This document shows, piece after piece, positions 26,964 through 36,084 of a DNA stretch of 64,000 bases. The notes under the pieces were generated by a model, which worked only from the letters and a program-made list of their open reading frames with translations, searched no databases and was not told the origin of the DNA. The stretch covers positions 2,294,001 to 2,358,000 of the forward strand of contig NZ_CP010976.1 of assembly GCF_000949425.1 (NCBI RefSeq), given 5' to 3'. Position 1 is the first letter of the stretch, and the number at the start of each line of letters is the position of its first letter. The DNA is from Paenibacillus sp. IHBB 10380. Lineage in GTDB: Bacteria; Bacillota; Bacilli; Paenibacillales; Paenibacillaceae. The translations under genes were made by a program, and so were the position numbers.

Positions 26964-28961
26964 TCAGTTTTTTGGTGCTGAGGCCAGCAAGTTTTCCATG
27001 ATAAAGTCGAGCTGCTTGTCAATGGAATAGATATCATTGTAATAAAATAAATTAAAACTGATTTCTATTAGTCTGTTTTCTTTTATGGCCGGAATACTGT
27101 TCCAAATCGCATTGCCCGTCAAATCATCCATCCCCTTATAGGAAGAACGGAATACATAATCACCGATATAATCCGAAAGCACTTCCATTGAGACGCTATA
27201 GCCTGATGATGCTTCCGTTGCAACATCCATTTTTTTCTGAACGATCTCTGGCGCCTTCATACCCAAATATTCATAAATGATCTGGGATCCGCGTCCGTAT
27301 TGCTTGTTCATTATAACAAACATTTCTTTTTTGCTGCCCTCGATAATCGTTACCGTTTTGTCAGTCAGACCTGCTGCTGCCAGCTTCTCTTTGCTTTCTT
27401 CAACCTTCTTATTGAAGTTAGCGAGAAGAGTTTGCACTTCCTGCTCTTTACCGAAGGTTTTGCTCAGCAATGTAAGTCTTTCTTCCGTAGTCATTTTTTC
27501 ATAGGGAACATAAACCGTTGGTGCAATCTGCTTCAATTTATTATATGTTTCCAAAGAAGGGACAATAATTAGGTCTGGATTAAGCGACATAACGGCTTCT
27601 GGATTCGGTTCAAACCAAGTTCCAAGCATTTCGACCCCTTCCAGCTCCTTTTCAAATGCAGCTCCCTCGAATACATCGGAGACACCGACAGGCTTGATTC
27701 CCATAGCAACCAGGTCACCTAGCAAATAGAGTACAACGACTCGTTTAGGATTAGCTGGTATCTCCACGTCACCCATCTCAGTAGACACGATGCGCGTTTG
27801 AGCTTCACTAGCTTGATTGCTTTCATGTGCCGTACCTTTTGTATTCTGTTCCGATGCCATCGTTACAGAAGCATTCCCTGATGAAGGGGTCGCGCCTCCG
27901 TTGGCTGTTCCGCTATTCGTTCCGCCAGTAGAACAAGCTCCCAGCAGAAGTGTTATACTGAGCAGCAAGCTTACGGCCAACCCAGATTTTGAATTAATTC
28001 TCATTCGTATAGACCCTCCATGTTTGTATTGATAATGATTATCATCACCGTTATCAATATAACGTCCAATTCCTCCTGTTCCAATGGATAATCCCGTCAT
28101 TTTGAATGGATGATCTTCTGATAAGCGCCGTTGCCGCTCCGCCTTTTGGAAGCGAATCGGGGACAAACCTATATTTTTTTTGAAAATACGGCTGAAATAA
28201 TAGACGTCAGAATAGCCAACAGCGTGTGCAATCTCTTGCAGTGTTGCATCCGTGCCGAGCAGCAGCTCGATGGCATGATTTACCCGTACCTGAATCAAAT
28301 AATGAATCGGGCTAGCTCCTGTCTGCTCCTTAAACCGCATGGACAGATGGCGGGGGCTGTAATTCAACTTATCCGCGATTAATTCCAGTGTGAGGCTTTC
28401 CTGATAATACGCATCTATATACCGGATCGCCTGGGATACAAGATCCGGCTTACGTGTCCTGATCCCTTGAGTCTCCAGTTGCCGCAGCAACTCATGAATG
28501 AATTGATAAAAGAGCCCCTTAATATGAAGCCGATCCAGACTTTTCGCGCCTTCCCATATCTTTTCCATCAAAATCAAGTAGCGAAGCAATGGAACCGGCT
28601 CCTCGGGCCGGAAGGCGTATTGGAGCGTAAATGGATTGTGCTGTTCCATCAGCCGCACTAGTTCTTTCCTGACGGGGAAGGCATACACCGCTCTGTAGAA
28701 TAGCAAGTAATATTCAAATTCTTCCTTTGCCTCTATATCCAAGCGCATCCCCTTGCCCCCATGCAACACGTGAAACTGCCTTGCTTCATGCCTAGTACTA
28801 TCTAGATGCAGGCTTGCCGAGCCGCGCACACCATAAATAAAGCTGCTTGCCGGCAACAGATAGGCATCCAGCAGCTCGCCCGGATTCATAATGACATGAC
28901 GGATGTCCAGTATTTTGACCGCTGTGTGGTTCCATAACATAATATGCTCTTCCAGCTTCAT
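26964..28961 (-). CDS. AraC regulator in frame with siderophore-binding lipoprotein, copy 3
   Basis: The 665-codon ORF is the third copy. An AraC sensor part (FHVLHGGKG) precedes the HTH domain (LTLELIADKLNYSPRHLSMR, LQEIAHAVGYSDVYYF). The translated Fur box reads GDDNHYQY. At Met320 (28004; GGAGGG 9 nt upstream) a lipoprotein begins with lipobox LGAC (Cys343), followed by a Peripla_BP_2 domain (VEIPANPKRVVVLYLLGDLV.. APTVYVPYE). The internal product would be 346 residues. It is transcribed toward copies 2 and 1 but separated from copy 2 by a strong hairpin. A Fur-like box lies upstream. Whether the fused 665-residue protein accumulates is not decidable from sequence. Confidence 0.85.
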   Translation of the reverse strand: MKLEEHIMLWNHTAVKILDIRHVIMNPGELLDAYLLPASSFIYGVRGSASLHLDSTRHEARQFHVLHGGKGMRLDIEAKEEFEYYLLFYRAVYAFPVRKELVRLMEQHNPFTLQYAFRPEEPVPLLRYLILMEKIWEGAKSLDRLHIKGLFYQFIHELLRQLETQGIRTRKPDLVSQAIRYIDAYYQESLTLELIADKLNYSPRHLSMRFKEQTGASPIHYLIQVRVNHAIELLLGTDATLQEIAHAVGYSDVYYFSRIFKKNIGLSPIRFQKAERQRRLSEDHPFKMTGLSIGTGGIGRYIDNGDDNHYQYKHGGSIRMRINSKSGLAVSLLLSITLLLGACSTGGTNSGTANGGATPSSGNASVTMASEQNTKGTAHESNQASEAQTRIVSTEMGDVEIPANPKRVVVLYLLGDLVAMGIKPVGVSDVFEGAAFEKELEGVEMLGTWFEPNPEAVMSLNPDLIIVPSLETYNKLKQIAPTVYVPYEKMTTEERLTLLSKTFGKEQEVQTLLANFNKKVEESKEKLAAAGLTDKTVTIIEGSKKEMFVIMNKQYGRGSQIIYEYLGMKAPEIVQKKMDVATEASSGYSVSMEVLSDYIGDYVFRSSYKGMDDLTGNAIWNSIPAIKENRLIEISFNLFYYNDIYSIDKQLDFIMENLLASAPKN
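28004..28050 (-). promoter_or_regulatory. intragenic Fur box and ribosome binding site, copy 3
   Basis: GGTGATGATAATCATTATCA on the minus strand carries a near-perfect Fur core. GGAGGG follows, 9 nt before the internal ATG at 28004. Confidence 0.8.
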
Positions 28962-29051
28962 TGCGTTTCCTCTCCAATCCGTTTCTCTGAACGTACTCCT
29001 TTCCTACTAACGGACAGAAGTACGTTCAAGCTATACGATTTATCCATTATA

Positions 29052-29074
29052 GATGATAATAATTTTCAATTACA
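29052..29074. promoter_or_regulatory. Fur-like box upstream of AraC-SBP gene 3
   Basis: GATGATAATAATTTTCAATT is a weaker Fur-type palindrome about 90 bp upstream of the start. The remainder of the 408-bp gap 28962-29369 holds the divergent promoters and nothing else I can see. Confidence 0.55.
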
Positions 29075-29301
29075 ATCAAAAACGTCAGCTCCATAAATGG
29101 GCCGTACAAAGTATCTTCATGAAGAATGGCTATCTTAGACGACACATGCCGGCTCGTGAAGGCTTAATAAAAAGGATTATTCGTTACTTGTAGGCTTAGA
29201 CGGTCAACCCAAAGCTATCTATTAAATGTAACTCGTATCTCTCTGCTTAAGTAAACACGAAAATTAGGCTTATACAAGTAGGAGAATCTGTTTAATTTTA
29301 G

Positions 29302-29347
29302 TTGGCACAGTGGCTTAAATTCGCTATAATTGAGAATGGTTATCACA
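29302..29347 (+). promoter_or_regulatory. promoter and overlapping Fur box of the Btr-like gene
   Basis: TTGGCA (29302) and TATAAT (29325) are 17 bp apart. The Fur box ATTGAGAATGGTTATCACA (29329-29347) overlaps the -10 element and the start site, as expected for repression by Fe-Fur. Confidence 0.75.
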
Positions 29348-29369
29348 CATAAGACTGGAGTGTTCCCGC

Positions 29370-30962
29370 ATGTACTACACTGAATTCAACAGCATTGCAG
29401 CATCTGTGCATGCCTTTTATGTTCCTATACAGGCAATACGCTTATCCGAAGAGTATCTGTTATCAATGAAAGATGAAGAGCTGCATCATCATGCGATTAT
29501 TGTCATCTGGGGCGGAAGCGGATTTCTCAAAGCCAACCATACGGAATATGAGTTAAACCGGGGGAAGGTGTTCTTCCTTGGTAGCACATCCAGAATCAGT
29601 ATATCTTCCACATCCAGATTAGAGGGCTTACTGCTGCATTATAAATGCCTGAGCAGAGAAGATTCTCCCTTACAGGAACCGTTCCTGCCGAACAGTGTGT
29701 TAGAGCACTGCCCCGACAAAATTATGATACTTGCAGACCAGCTTCATGGAGCATGGGTTGAACAACAAATGGATAATCCGTTCCAGCTGCAACAGCTATT
29801 CACCGCACTGATGGCAGAGTTACATAGCGAGATGAAGGCAAGACAAAACCTTGAAAGTAGTTGGCTAGAGCGGGCGCTCGCCTACATTGACAACCATTTC
29901 TGCGAAGAGCTAACCAGGGAGCACTTGGCCAGACTAGCTGGTGTCAGTCCCGAGCATTTTTCCCGCTCGTTTCGCAAGTCAACGGGTCAAACTTTCAACG
30001 AATATATCACCCTACTGCGGATTCGCAGCGCCCAACAGCAGCTGTTAACTCGAACGACGGATTTGAACACTCTGGCGTTGAATGTAGGGTACAAGGAAGG
30101 TACCTACTTAAGCCGAAAATTTAAACAGCTGGTCGGCTTGTCCCCTACCATCTATCACCGCAAGACGAAACGAGTAGTTTCCATGACGTTCAACCATACC
30201 GCCGCTTTGTGGACGCTTGGGGTAGTCCCGGAACTCGGCATGTATTCCTCCTGGCTGCAAAGTGTAAAGAATGTCACTTTCGATCAAAATATGGAACCGT
30301 ACCGGAAAAGCGCCTCTATGATCTATGATGCGATTGCCGCAGCTGAGCCGGATGTTATTATCAACTATAATACGCTGGAGGAGAACAGACCTCTGATTTC
30401 GCTGGCGCCTATTATTGAGCTCCCCTTCATGACGATGGATTGGCGCGAGCAGTTCCGCATCATTGCCGATGTCGTAGACAAACGGGGTCAGGCTGAGGAA
30501 TGGCTAGCGCATTATGCGAAAAAAATTAATGAAGTAAACACGCAGCTTGATCATTATATCGGACCGAGGGGAACCGCCATCGTTTGGGAAATCGGATCAG
30601 GTGTCGCCTACTGCTTCAGTAGCAGCTATGGAAGGGGCTGCCACATTTTATATGAAGACCTTGGCTTTCATCTTCCCGCAGCACTGCTTGAAGAAGACAT
30701 TCTGCACTTGGGGTATATTGAGACTCCAATTGAAACGATGGCTTCTTATTCTGCCGACCATATTTTTATAGTTTCTACGCCCTCAGAACCAACGCAAATT
30801 ACACGTATGCACCGCTTGTTCCAATCCGAGGCGTGGCTCTCTTTGGAAGCAGTTCGATTAAATCGAGTTTATCTGTTGGATCAGACGGATCTGTTTTACG
30901 GTTTTGATCCCTTGTCTTCACAGGTACAACTGCGGGAGCTCTCCCGCGTACTGACATCATAA
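29370..30962 (+). CDS. Btr-like AraC regulator with C-terminal siderophore-binding domain
   Basis: The 530-residue product has an N-terminal cupin-like arm, an AraC DNA-binding domain at about residues 165-270 (LTREHLARLAGVSPEHFSRS; LNTLALNVGYKEGTYLSRK), and a C-terminal Peripla_BP_2 domain from about 275 (AALWTLGVVPELGMY.. EPDVIINYN). There is no transmembrane segment or lipobox between them. This is the architecture of Bacillus subtilis Btr, which senses Fe-bacillibactin in the cytoplasm and activates feuABC. It is transcribed divergently from the three AraC-SBP genes and toward a binding-protein gene, which is its likely target. The closest functional parallel is therefore siderophore-dependent activation under iron limitation. 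Confidence 0.88.
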   Translation: MYYTEFNSIAASVHAFYVPIQAIRLSEEYLLSMKDEELHHHAIIVIWGGSGFLKANHTEYELNRGKVFFLGSTSRISISSTSRLEGLLLHYKCLSREDSPLQEPFLPNSVLEHCPDKIMILADQLHGAWVEQQMDNPFQLQQLFTALMAELHSEMKARQNLESSWLERALAYIDNHFCEELTREHLARLAGVSPEHFSRSFRKSTGQTFNEYITLLRIRSAQQQLLTRTTDLNTLALNVGYKEGTYLSRKFKQLVGLSPTIYHRKTKRVVSMTFNHTAALWTLGVVPELGMYSSWLQSVKNVTFDQNMEPYRKSASMIYDAIAAAEPDVIINYNTLEENRPLISLAPIIELPFMTMDWREQFRIIADVVDKRGQAEEWLAHYAKKINEVNTQLDHYIGPRGTAIVWEIGSGVAYCFSSSYGRGCHILYEDLGFHLPAALLEEDILHLGYIETPIETMASYSADHIFIVSTPSEPTQITRMHRLFQSEAWLSLEAVRLNRVYLLDQTDLFYGFDPLSSQVQLRELSRVLTS

Positions 30963-31027
30963 TTGTCCATGACCTTAGATCACTTTAAGGCATAGTAATT
31001 TGAATTCTAAAGTTGTAAAGTTATAAA

Positions 31028-31048
31028 TGAGAATGATAATCATTATAG
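31028..31048. promoter_or_regulatory. Fur box upstream of the siderophore-binding lipoprotein
   Basis: TGAGAATGATAATCATTATA matches the Fur consensus closely. A promoter (TTGAAT at 31000, TATAAA at 31022, 16-bp spacing) lies directly before it. Confidence 0.8.
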
Positions 31049-31065
31049 ACATAGGAGGATTTACT

Positions 31066-32079
31066 TTGTTTAATCTATATTATATGAAGCAGCGGCTGAT
31101 CCTGCCGTTACTACTTCTGCTTACCGTACTCGTATCCGCATGCGGAACTACGGGAACGACAGCTACCAATCAGTCGGACAGCCAAACAGAGGTGAACCCG
31201 GCTCAGAGCTCTGGATCTACCAGCAATGATGTCAAGGCGGTAAATGAAGATAGCAATGCAGTTAAGACGATCACCACGGTGAACGGCGATATCGAAGTTC
31301 CCGTTCATCCTAAACGGATTGTCGCCGAGGAATATCTGGGCAGCCTGATTGCCCTTGATGTGATTCCGGTCGGAGCTCCCGGGCTGACACTTGAAAATTA
31401 TTATTTTAAAGACGCGCTCAAGGGTGTAGAAGGTACCGGAACTTATGGGCAAGTGTCACCTGAGAAACTCATTTCTCTAGAGCCGGACTTGATTATTTCA
31501 GGAATGGCGGATAGCTATGAGCAATTAAGCAAAATTGCTCCGACCATTATCATTCCTTACGGAACGTTGAAAAATGCCCACGAAGAGCTGACCTATTTCG
31601 GGGAGCTGTTCGGCAAGGAAAAAGAAGCAGAAGCTTGGCTGGACAATTATGATCAGCAGATTTCAGCAGCCAAAGCTAAGGTGGATAAGGCTATTCCGGC
31701 AGATGCTACCTTCTCGATCCTCGAAGTTGGCAATAAAACGTTATTGACCTATGGCGATAACTTCGGCCGCGGTGGACAACCCATCTTTCAGGCATTTGGC
31801 CGCAAGCCACCCGCAGCCGTAGCGGATGAAATTATGGAGAAGCAATGGGCAGAGTTGTCGACGGAATTACTTGATAAATACGCTGGAGATTATCTGGTTG
31901 TAACCTCCAATGAGCTCACCTTGGACGATCTCAAGGCTGATCCGATCTGGAGCAAACTACCGGCCATGAAAAATGGCCATGTCTATGTTTGGCCAGAGGA
32001 GCGTTCCTGGTATTATGACCCAATCGCAGTTCTGTCCCAAACCGAGGAGCTGGCAAACTGGCTTACAGGCGAGAACTAA
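31066..32079 (+). CDS. ferric-siderophore ABC transporter substrate-binding lipoprotein
   Basis: The frame is open from an ATG at 31027, but those first codons are the translated Fur box. I take the TTG at 31066, which has AGGAGG 7 nt upstream; an ATG at 31084 is an alternative. The 337-residue product has a signal peptide with lipobox VSAC and a Peripla_BP_2 domain (IEVPVHPKRIVAEEYLGSLI.. LISLEPDLIISG.. APTIIIPYG). This is the FeuA/FhuD-like family that delivers ferric siderophores to FecCD-type permeases. It is most similar in this window to the binding half of AraC-SBP copy 2. No permease or ATPase gene follows, so it must share an importer encoded elsewhere. Confidence 0.9.
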   Translation: MFNLYYMKQRLILPLLLLLTVLVSACGTTGTTATNQSDSQTEVNPAQSSGSTSNDVKAVNEDSNAVKTITTVNGDIEVPVHPKRIVAEEYLGSLIALDVIPVGAPGLTLENYYFKDALKGVEGTGTYGQVSPEKLISLEPDLIISGMADSYEQLSKIAPTIIIPYGTLKNAHEELTYFGELFGKEKEAEAWLDNYDQQISAAKAKVDKAIPADATFSILEVGNKTLLTYGDNFGRGGQPIFQAFGRKPPAAVADEIMEKQWAELSTELLDKYAGDYLVVTSNELTLDDLKADPIWSKLPAMKNGHVYVWPEERSWYYDPIAVLSQTEELANWLTGEN

Positions 32080-32119
32080 ACCGCAAGTGAAATCTGGAAA
32101 TCAGTCAATTATGATCCAT

Positions 32120-32167
32120 AAGGAAACAAAGAACCGTCAGGATAACCTAGCGGTTCTTTGTTTCCTT
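32120..32167 (+). terminator. terminator of the siderophore-binding gene
   Basis: AAGGAAACAAAGAACCG pairs with CGGTTCTTTGTTTCCTT across a 14-nt loop. Confidence 0.7.
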
Positions 32168-32267
32168 CGGCCCTACCCGGATAGTGAACACACCACCAAT
32201 GTGCTTCTTACAGTAAAATAAACGGATGCTACCATTAAGTATAAGAAACCCGTCGAAAGTAAATTGA

Positions 32268-32666
32268 TTAAAATTTAGCACCTGTATTCATTTCATAAAT
32301 ATTAATGGTATCTTCATGTATTTCAATTGCTATTACAGTATCGTCTTTTTTAAAAAATTGAACATGCCCCATCCGCTTTTCTTCCAATTCCATCCATCCT
32401 AAATCTTTTAATTTTTGAAAATAACTTTTAGGTGGATAAAGCCCTTGTTCTCCCCCTATATTTTTCAATTCATATCTAACGCCTATTTTAATATTTGGAT
32501 TGCTCGAATTTGTCGTTATTTCTATTTGTTTTGCATTTTTCGGAATAGGAATTTCGTCATTTATTGATGACTCCTTATATCCTATTTCCTCATCATTTGA
32601 AGGTCTACAACCGTTTGCAAATATTAATAAAGGTAACAACATGAAAGCAATTAAATATTTCTTCAA
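32268..32666 (-). CDS. small lipoprotein, unknown function
   Basis: The 132-residue product begins with a signal peptide and lipobox FANGC (Cys about residue 20). The mature part has no recognised family; it contains IPIPKNAKQIEITTNS and a C-terminal beta-rich region (GHVQFFKKDDTVIAIEI). It stands alone between the iron locus and a GNAT gene. The gap 32667-33025 holds only a hairpin at about 32917-32947. Confidence 0.65.
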   Translation of the reverse strand: MKKYLIAFMLLPLLIFANGCRPSNDEEIGYKESSINDEIPIPKNAKQIEITTNSSNPNIKIGVRYELKNIGGEQGLYPPKSYFQKLKDLGWMELEEKRMGHVQFFKKDDTVIAIEIHEDTINIYEMNTGAKF

Positions 32667-32916
32667 ACTTATCTCTCCTTATCACTCACTAACTTCACCA
32701 AAAAAATTAAAGCCCTTGTTACTAACGATTATAGCGGTTAATACAACGTTTAAATTGACTATAATACTACAATTACTTAAACGCCCAGAAATATAGAAAA
32801 GTTTCATATATTTACAAAAGACAGAGAACGGGGAATTTAGGAAACTTCAACCTATTCACTTGATCATCCGCTATTAGGAGAAAAGATATAGTTAGCTTAA
32901 GGAATGAATTAGAAAT

Positions 32917-32947
32917 GAAAAAAGGCCACATGCGATGTGGCCTTTTT
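32917..32947. terminator. rho-independent terminator-like hairpin
   Basis: AAAAAGGCCACAT pairs with ATGTGGCCTTTTT around a short loop. A- and T-runs on both sides suggest bidirectional function. Confidence 0.75.
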
Positions 32948-33025
32948 GCTGTGTAGTGAAATGTAAAATGAAACTTGGTGACAATAAATCTTAAGCGGAA
33001 GTGTAAAAGATATCTGCTCTAAAGT

Positions 33026-34183
33026 TTACTGACATGCCTCAGCAAGAATATGAGCAATCTGTTCGCTGTCCTCTTCTCTGTAGACATGTTCATGATAATG
33101 GGGTTGATGAATGTCCTTCCATCCCTTTTCGACAGCCTTTGAGTAATAATGTTTTGCACGTTCCGTCTCACCGATCAAATAAAACAAACAGGCTGCGTTC
33201 CAATACAGTGCTACATCTCCATTCCAGTCCCAGCCTATATCAAGCGCATGTGCGTAACTCCAAGCTGCACGAGCGTAGTCTCTATCCACGCCATACTTTA
33301 TATCACCGCGCATATAATGGTTTCCGTTGACTAGAAGGTTATTTAAGGAGATGTTCCACCCGAACAGGACTGGAAAATCTGCAAGTAGCATGAAACCTAC
33401 AGATAATGCTGTTCTCTGCGAGCCTATATTGTCTGACCAACACTGCCAACCCACTCTAGTTATACCCCGCTCTTTTGCGAGGGAGAGCACACCTAATGCC
33501 GTCTTACGTGCCCAGCCTTTACCTCGATAGCTTTTATCCGTTTGAATGCCAAGCTCGCACTCATTCCCAACTACCCAATCCGTAAGGCACCAGCTGACAA
33601 TGGTCGGACCCTCATCCGTATCTTGTATAGCTGCACATCCCCAACCTTTGTCCTCATAAGTCTCTAATGAAGACCATCCCCCTAGAATTTCACTTATTAC
33701 ACCACAAAGCCCCACTATATCCATTCTCTTCAAAAAATCTCCATTTATTGGAACAATATAATCATCAAGGTGGGCATCTATACTATTGAGATCGTGAGTA
33801 TAAGTCATTCGCCCACTTCTCATCGGCAATAAATCTTTCATAATCACCTCTAGAGCACCTTTCCAAGTCTCATTCGATGGATAAAACAAAACATAGTCTA
33901 ACTGACCATCCGACGCAAGCGCGGGTAACAGCTCCAATTTGAACAGATTATTAACTTCTTCAAAAAATGGACTATTCTTCGGACTCCCCCCCAGAAAAAT
34001 ACCTTGAGGACTTGTCAGTACTGCTGTTGTACCGTCATTAGACAAGAAAACTCTACCGGATATAAAGCCTGTAATAACACCTTTAATGGATATATGCTGC
34101 TTCAACGCTTCAAAACAATCTGCTACTTGATAAAAATCCTCGCTAGTGAGTTCCATTCCGTGAACCATGCTCTTGGAATACAT
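33026..34183 (-). CDS. GNAT acetyltransferase-like protein with TPR-like C-terminus
   Basis: The 385-residue protein has an N-terminal region of about 160 residues without clear motifs. The middle contains a GNAT-type fold: VVGNECELGIQTDKSYRGKG, then WARKTALGVLSLAKERGITR, with the R/Q-x-x-G-x-G/A acetyl-CoA loop as RGKGWA. The last 90 residues (WNAACLFYLIGETERAKHYY) look like TPR helices. The target of acetylation is unknown. GGGAGG lies 12 nt before the ATG. The gene appears monocistronic. Confidence 0.65.
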   Translation of the reverse strand: MYSKSMVHGMELTSEDFYQVADCFEALKQHISIKGVITGFISGRVFLSNDGTTAVLTSPQGIFLGGSPKNSPFFEEVNNLFKLELLPALASDGQLDYVLFYPSNETWKGALEVIMKDLLPMRSGRMTYTHDLNSIDAHLDDYIVPINGDFLKRMDIVGLCGVISEILGGWSSLETYEDKGWGCAAIQDTDEGPTIVSWCLTDWVVGNECELGIQTDKSYRGKGWARKTALGVLSLAKERGITRVGWQCWSDNIGSQRTALSVGFMLLADFPVLFGWNISLNNLLVNGNHYMRGDIKYGVDRDYARAAWSYAHALDIGWDWNGDVALYWNAACLFYLIGETERAKHYYSKAVEKGWKDIHQPHYHEHVYREEDSEQIAHILAEACQ

Positions 34184-34256
34184 CTTGACTCTTTGCCTCC
34201 CATAAGCATATGAGAGATTTTATTCAGCTATAAATATAAAGATATTTAAGTCCGTT

Positions 34257-35828
34257 CTATACACTCTGCTCACTTATCCCCAATTCAGGATCAAAGGTGA
34301 GCATCTTTGTCGCTATTTTATCTATGAAGAAGCGATCATGACTTACCGTAACTACAGCTCCAGGGAAATGGATTAGCGCCTGCTCCATGACCTGAATACT
34401 TGTCAGATCCAAGTGATTAGTAGGCTCGTCCAATATAATGACCGCAGCTCCTGAGAGCAAGCATTTAGCTAGAGCCACTCTGGCCTGCTGTCCACCGGAT
34501 AGATTACCAATGACTTTACTCAGATCCATTTCTGAGAATTGAAGCATCGTTAGGAATTTATTCACTTTCTTCCGAGTAGCATTTAAACCAAGTCCAGAAA
34601 TATTCACTGCATGGCTAACGGTATCCTTAAGATCAAGCTCATCCCACATTCGGTTGAAAAAGGCGTAGCTGACGCCCCTCTCCCAGATCACATCGCCGGA
34701 ATCCGGTAGTTCTTGCCCCGTAAGCACCTTAATGAGGGTGGACTTCCCGCTTCCATTGGGTCCCACGATGACCAGTCGATCTTCCTTCTGAATATCAAAA
34801 CTTATGTTCTCAAATATCGACCGACCATCATACGTCTGTCCGATTCCTTTCACTTCACATAGCTTGTCTGGGAAACGTAAATTTTCATAAATATCGGTGA
34901 TCAGCACATTCACTGGATGTGGATCAACCCGCTTCTTCATATCCGCTAACTTACGCGATAATCGGTCTTTCGAGGTTTTCTTGTTGGAACGGTTATCGAT
35001 AGCTTCGGACTCCATGATGAGAAGTTCTTCCTCCCATTCGAACTGGCGATCCAACACTTTCTTACGCATCTTCTTCTTCCGTATGTAATCGGTATAATTA
35101 CCTTCGTATTCTTGAAAATGGTAGTTCTCAATCTCAATCGTTCGCGTAACGACTCTATCGATGAACTGCCGATCATGCGACACTAGAATCATCGCTCCAT
35201 TGAAGCGGTGTAACCACTGCTCTAACCATACCAGACCTTCTAAATCCAAAAAGTTAGTCGGCTCATCGAGCAATACAACATCGGGCATCTCGATTAGAAC
35301 CTTCGCTAGTGCGGCGCGATTCCTCCAACCTCCGGACAACTCACCGACAGGCTGATTACGCGATCTATCATCGAACCCCAACTTGGTTAGAACCGTGTCA
35401 ATTTCAACAGAAACATTCCAACCATCTAAATGCTCCATTTGTTCAAATAGCTCTGCTTGGCGCTCTAATAGTTGATCCATCTGGGCATCATCCGTTACTT
35501 GGCCTAGCTTCCCCCCTATTTCCTGTAGTTCCCGTTCGATAAGTGCAACCTGCTCGAAGCATAATTCTAGCTCCTGTTGAACAGACAAACCTCCGCTCAG
35601 TTCCGAGAATTGAGAGAAATAACTTATCTTAACCTGAGGGTCCAGTTCCACTTTTCCAGCTGTAGGCTCCTCTTTACCCATAATCAGCTTGAAAACAGTC
35701 GATTTACCGGCTCCGTTTCGTCCAATAAGACCAATCCGTTCCCCTTTGCTCACCCGAAAATAAATATCCCGAAAAATCAATGTGTCTTCATATTTCTTAG
35801 TTACATTCTCCATACGAATTACGCTCAA
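34257..35828 (-). CDS. ABC-F family ATP-binding protein
   Basis: I chose the TTG at 35828 (SVIRMENVTKKY..) because AGAGGG is 8 nt upstream; a GTG 9 nt earlier abuts that site. The 523-residue protein has two ABC domains and no membrane segment. Domain one has Walker A GRNGAGKST, signature LSGGWRNR and Walker B VVLLDEPTNFLD. A charged linker (about residues 240-310) connects to domain two: VGPNGSGKST, LSGGQQAR, VIILDEPTNHLD. This is the ABC-F class, which acts on ribosomes in translation or antibiotic resistance (Vga/Msr/OptrA-like or housekeeping EttA/Uup-like). The subtype cannot be fixed by eye. Confidence 0.88.
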   Translation of the reverse strand: MSVIRMENVTKKYEDTLIFRDIYFRVSKGERIGLIGRNGAGKSTVFKLIMGKEEPTAGKVELDPQVKISYFSQFSELSGGLSVQQELELCFEQVALIERELQEIGGKLGQVTDDAQMDQLLERQAELFEQMEHLDGWNVSVEIDTVLTKLGFDDRSRNQPVGELSGGWRNRAALAKVLIEMPDVVLLDEPTNFLDLEGLVWLEQWLHRFNGAMILVSHDRQFIDRVVTRTIEIENYHFQEYEGNYTDYIRKKKMRKKVLDRQFEWEEELLIMESEAIDNRSNKKTSKDRLSRKLADMKKRVDPHPVNVLITDIYENLRFPDKLCEVKGIGQTYDGRSIFENISFDIQKEDRLVIVGPNGSGKSTLIKVLTGQELPDSGDVIWERGVSYAFFNRMWDELDLKDTVSHAVNISGLGLNATRKKVNKFLTMLQFSEMDLSKVIGNLSGGQQARVALAKCLLSGAAVIILDEPTNHLDLTSIQVMEQALIHFPGAVVTVSHDRFFIDKIATKMLTFDPELGISEQSV

Positions 35829-36004
35829 ATCTATCACCCTCTAGTTCCTCTATTTAATCTGATAAAAGTCGTGTTCTTATTCGAGTATACTTCGATCACT
35901 CAAGCGTGATTATAACATTAGATCGCTTTTCATACATCACACCCATAGATTCGATACCATAACGAAGTTTATTTACAAGTGAAGAAATATGTCCAGCTAC
36001 ATGA

Positions 36005-36036
36005 AAAGACCAAGTGAAAGTCTATCCACTTGGTCC
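36005..36036 (-). terminator. terminator of the deo operon
   Basis: On the minus strand GACCAAGTG pairs with CACTTGGTC and is followed by TTTT, about 50 bp after the pdp stop codon. Confidence 0.75.
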
Positions 36037-36084
36037 TAAGGGTGCTTACTTCATGTATATTTAGAGATTTACTGTGTTTCTTTA

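Noticed and set aside
22509-28961. Possibility that the AraC-lipoprotein fusions are sequencing errors removing stop codons
   Set aside because: Three diverged paralogues share the same open junction at identical codon position, so three independent errors are implausible; single-copy error cannot be excluded by eye.
31027-31065. N-terminal extension MRMIIIIDIGG of the siderophore-binding lipoprotein
   Set aside because: These codons are the translated Fur box; the TTG at 31066 with AGGAGG is the better start.
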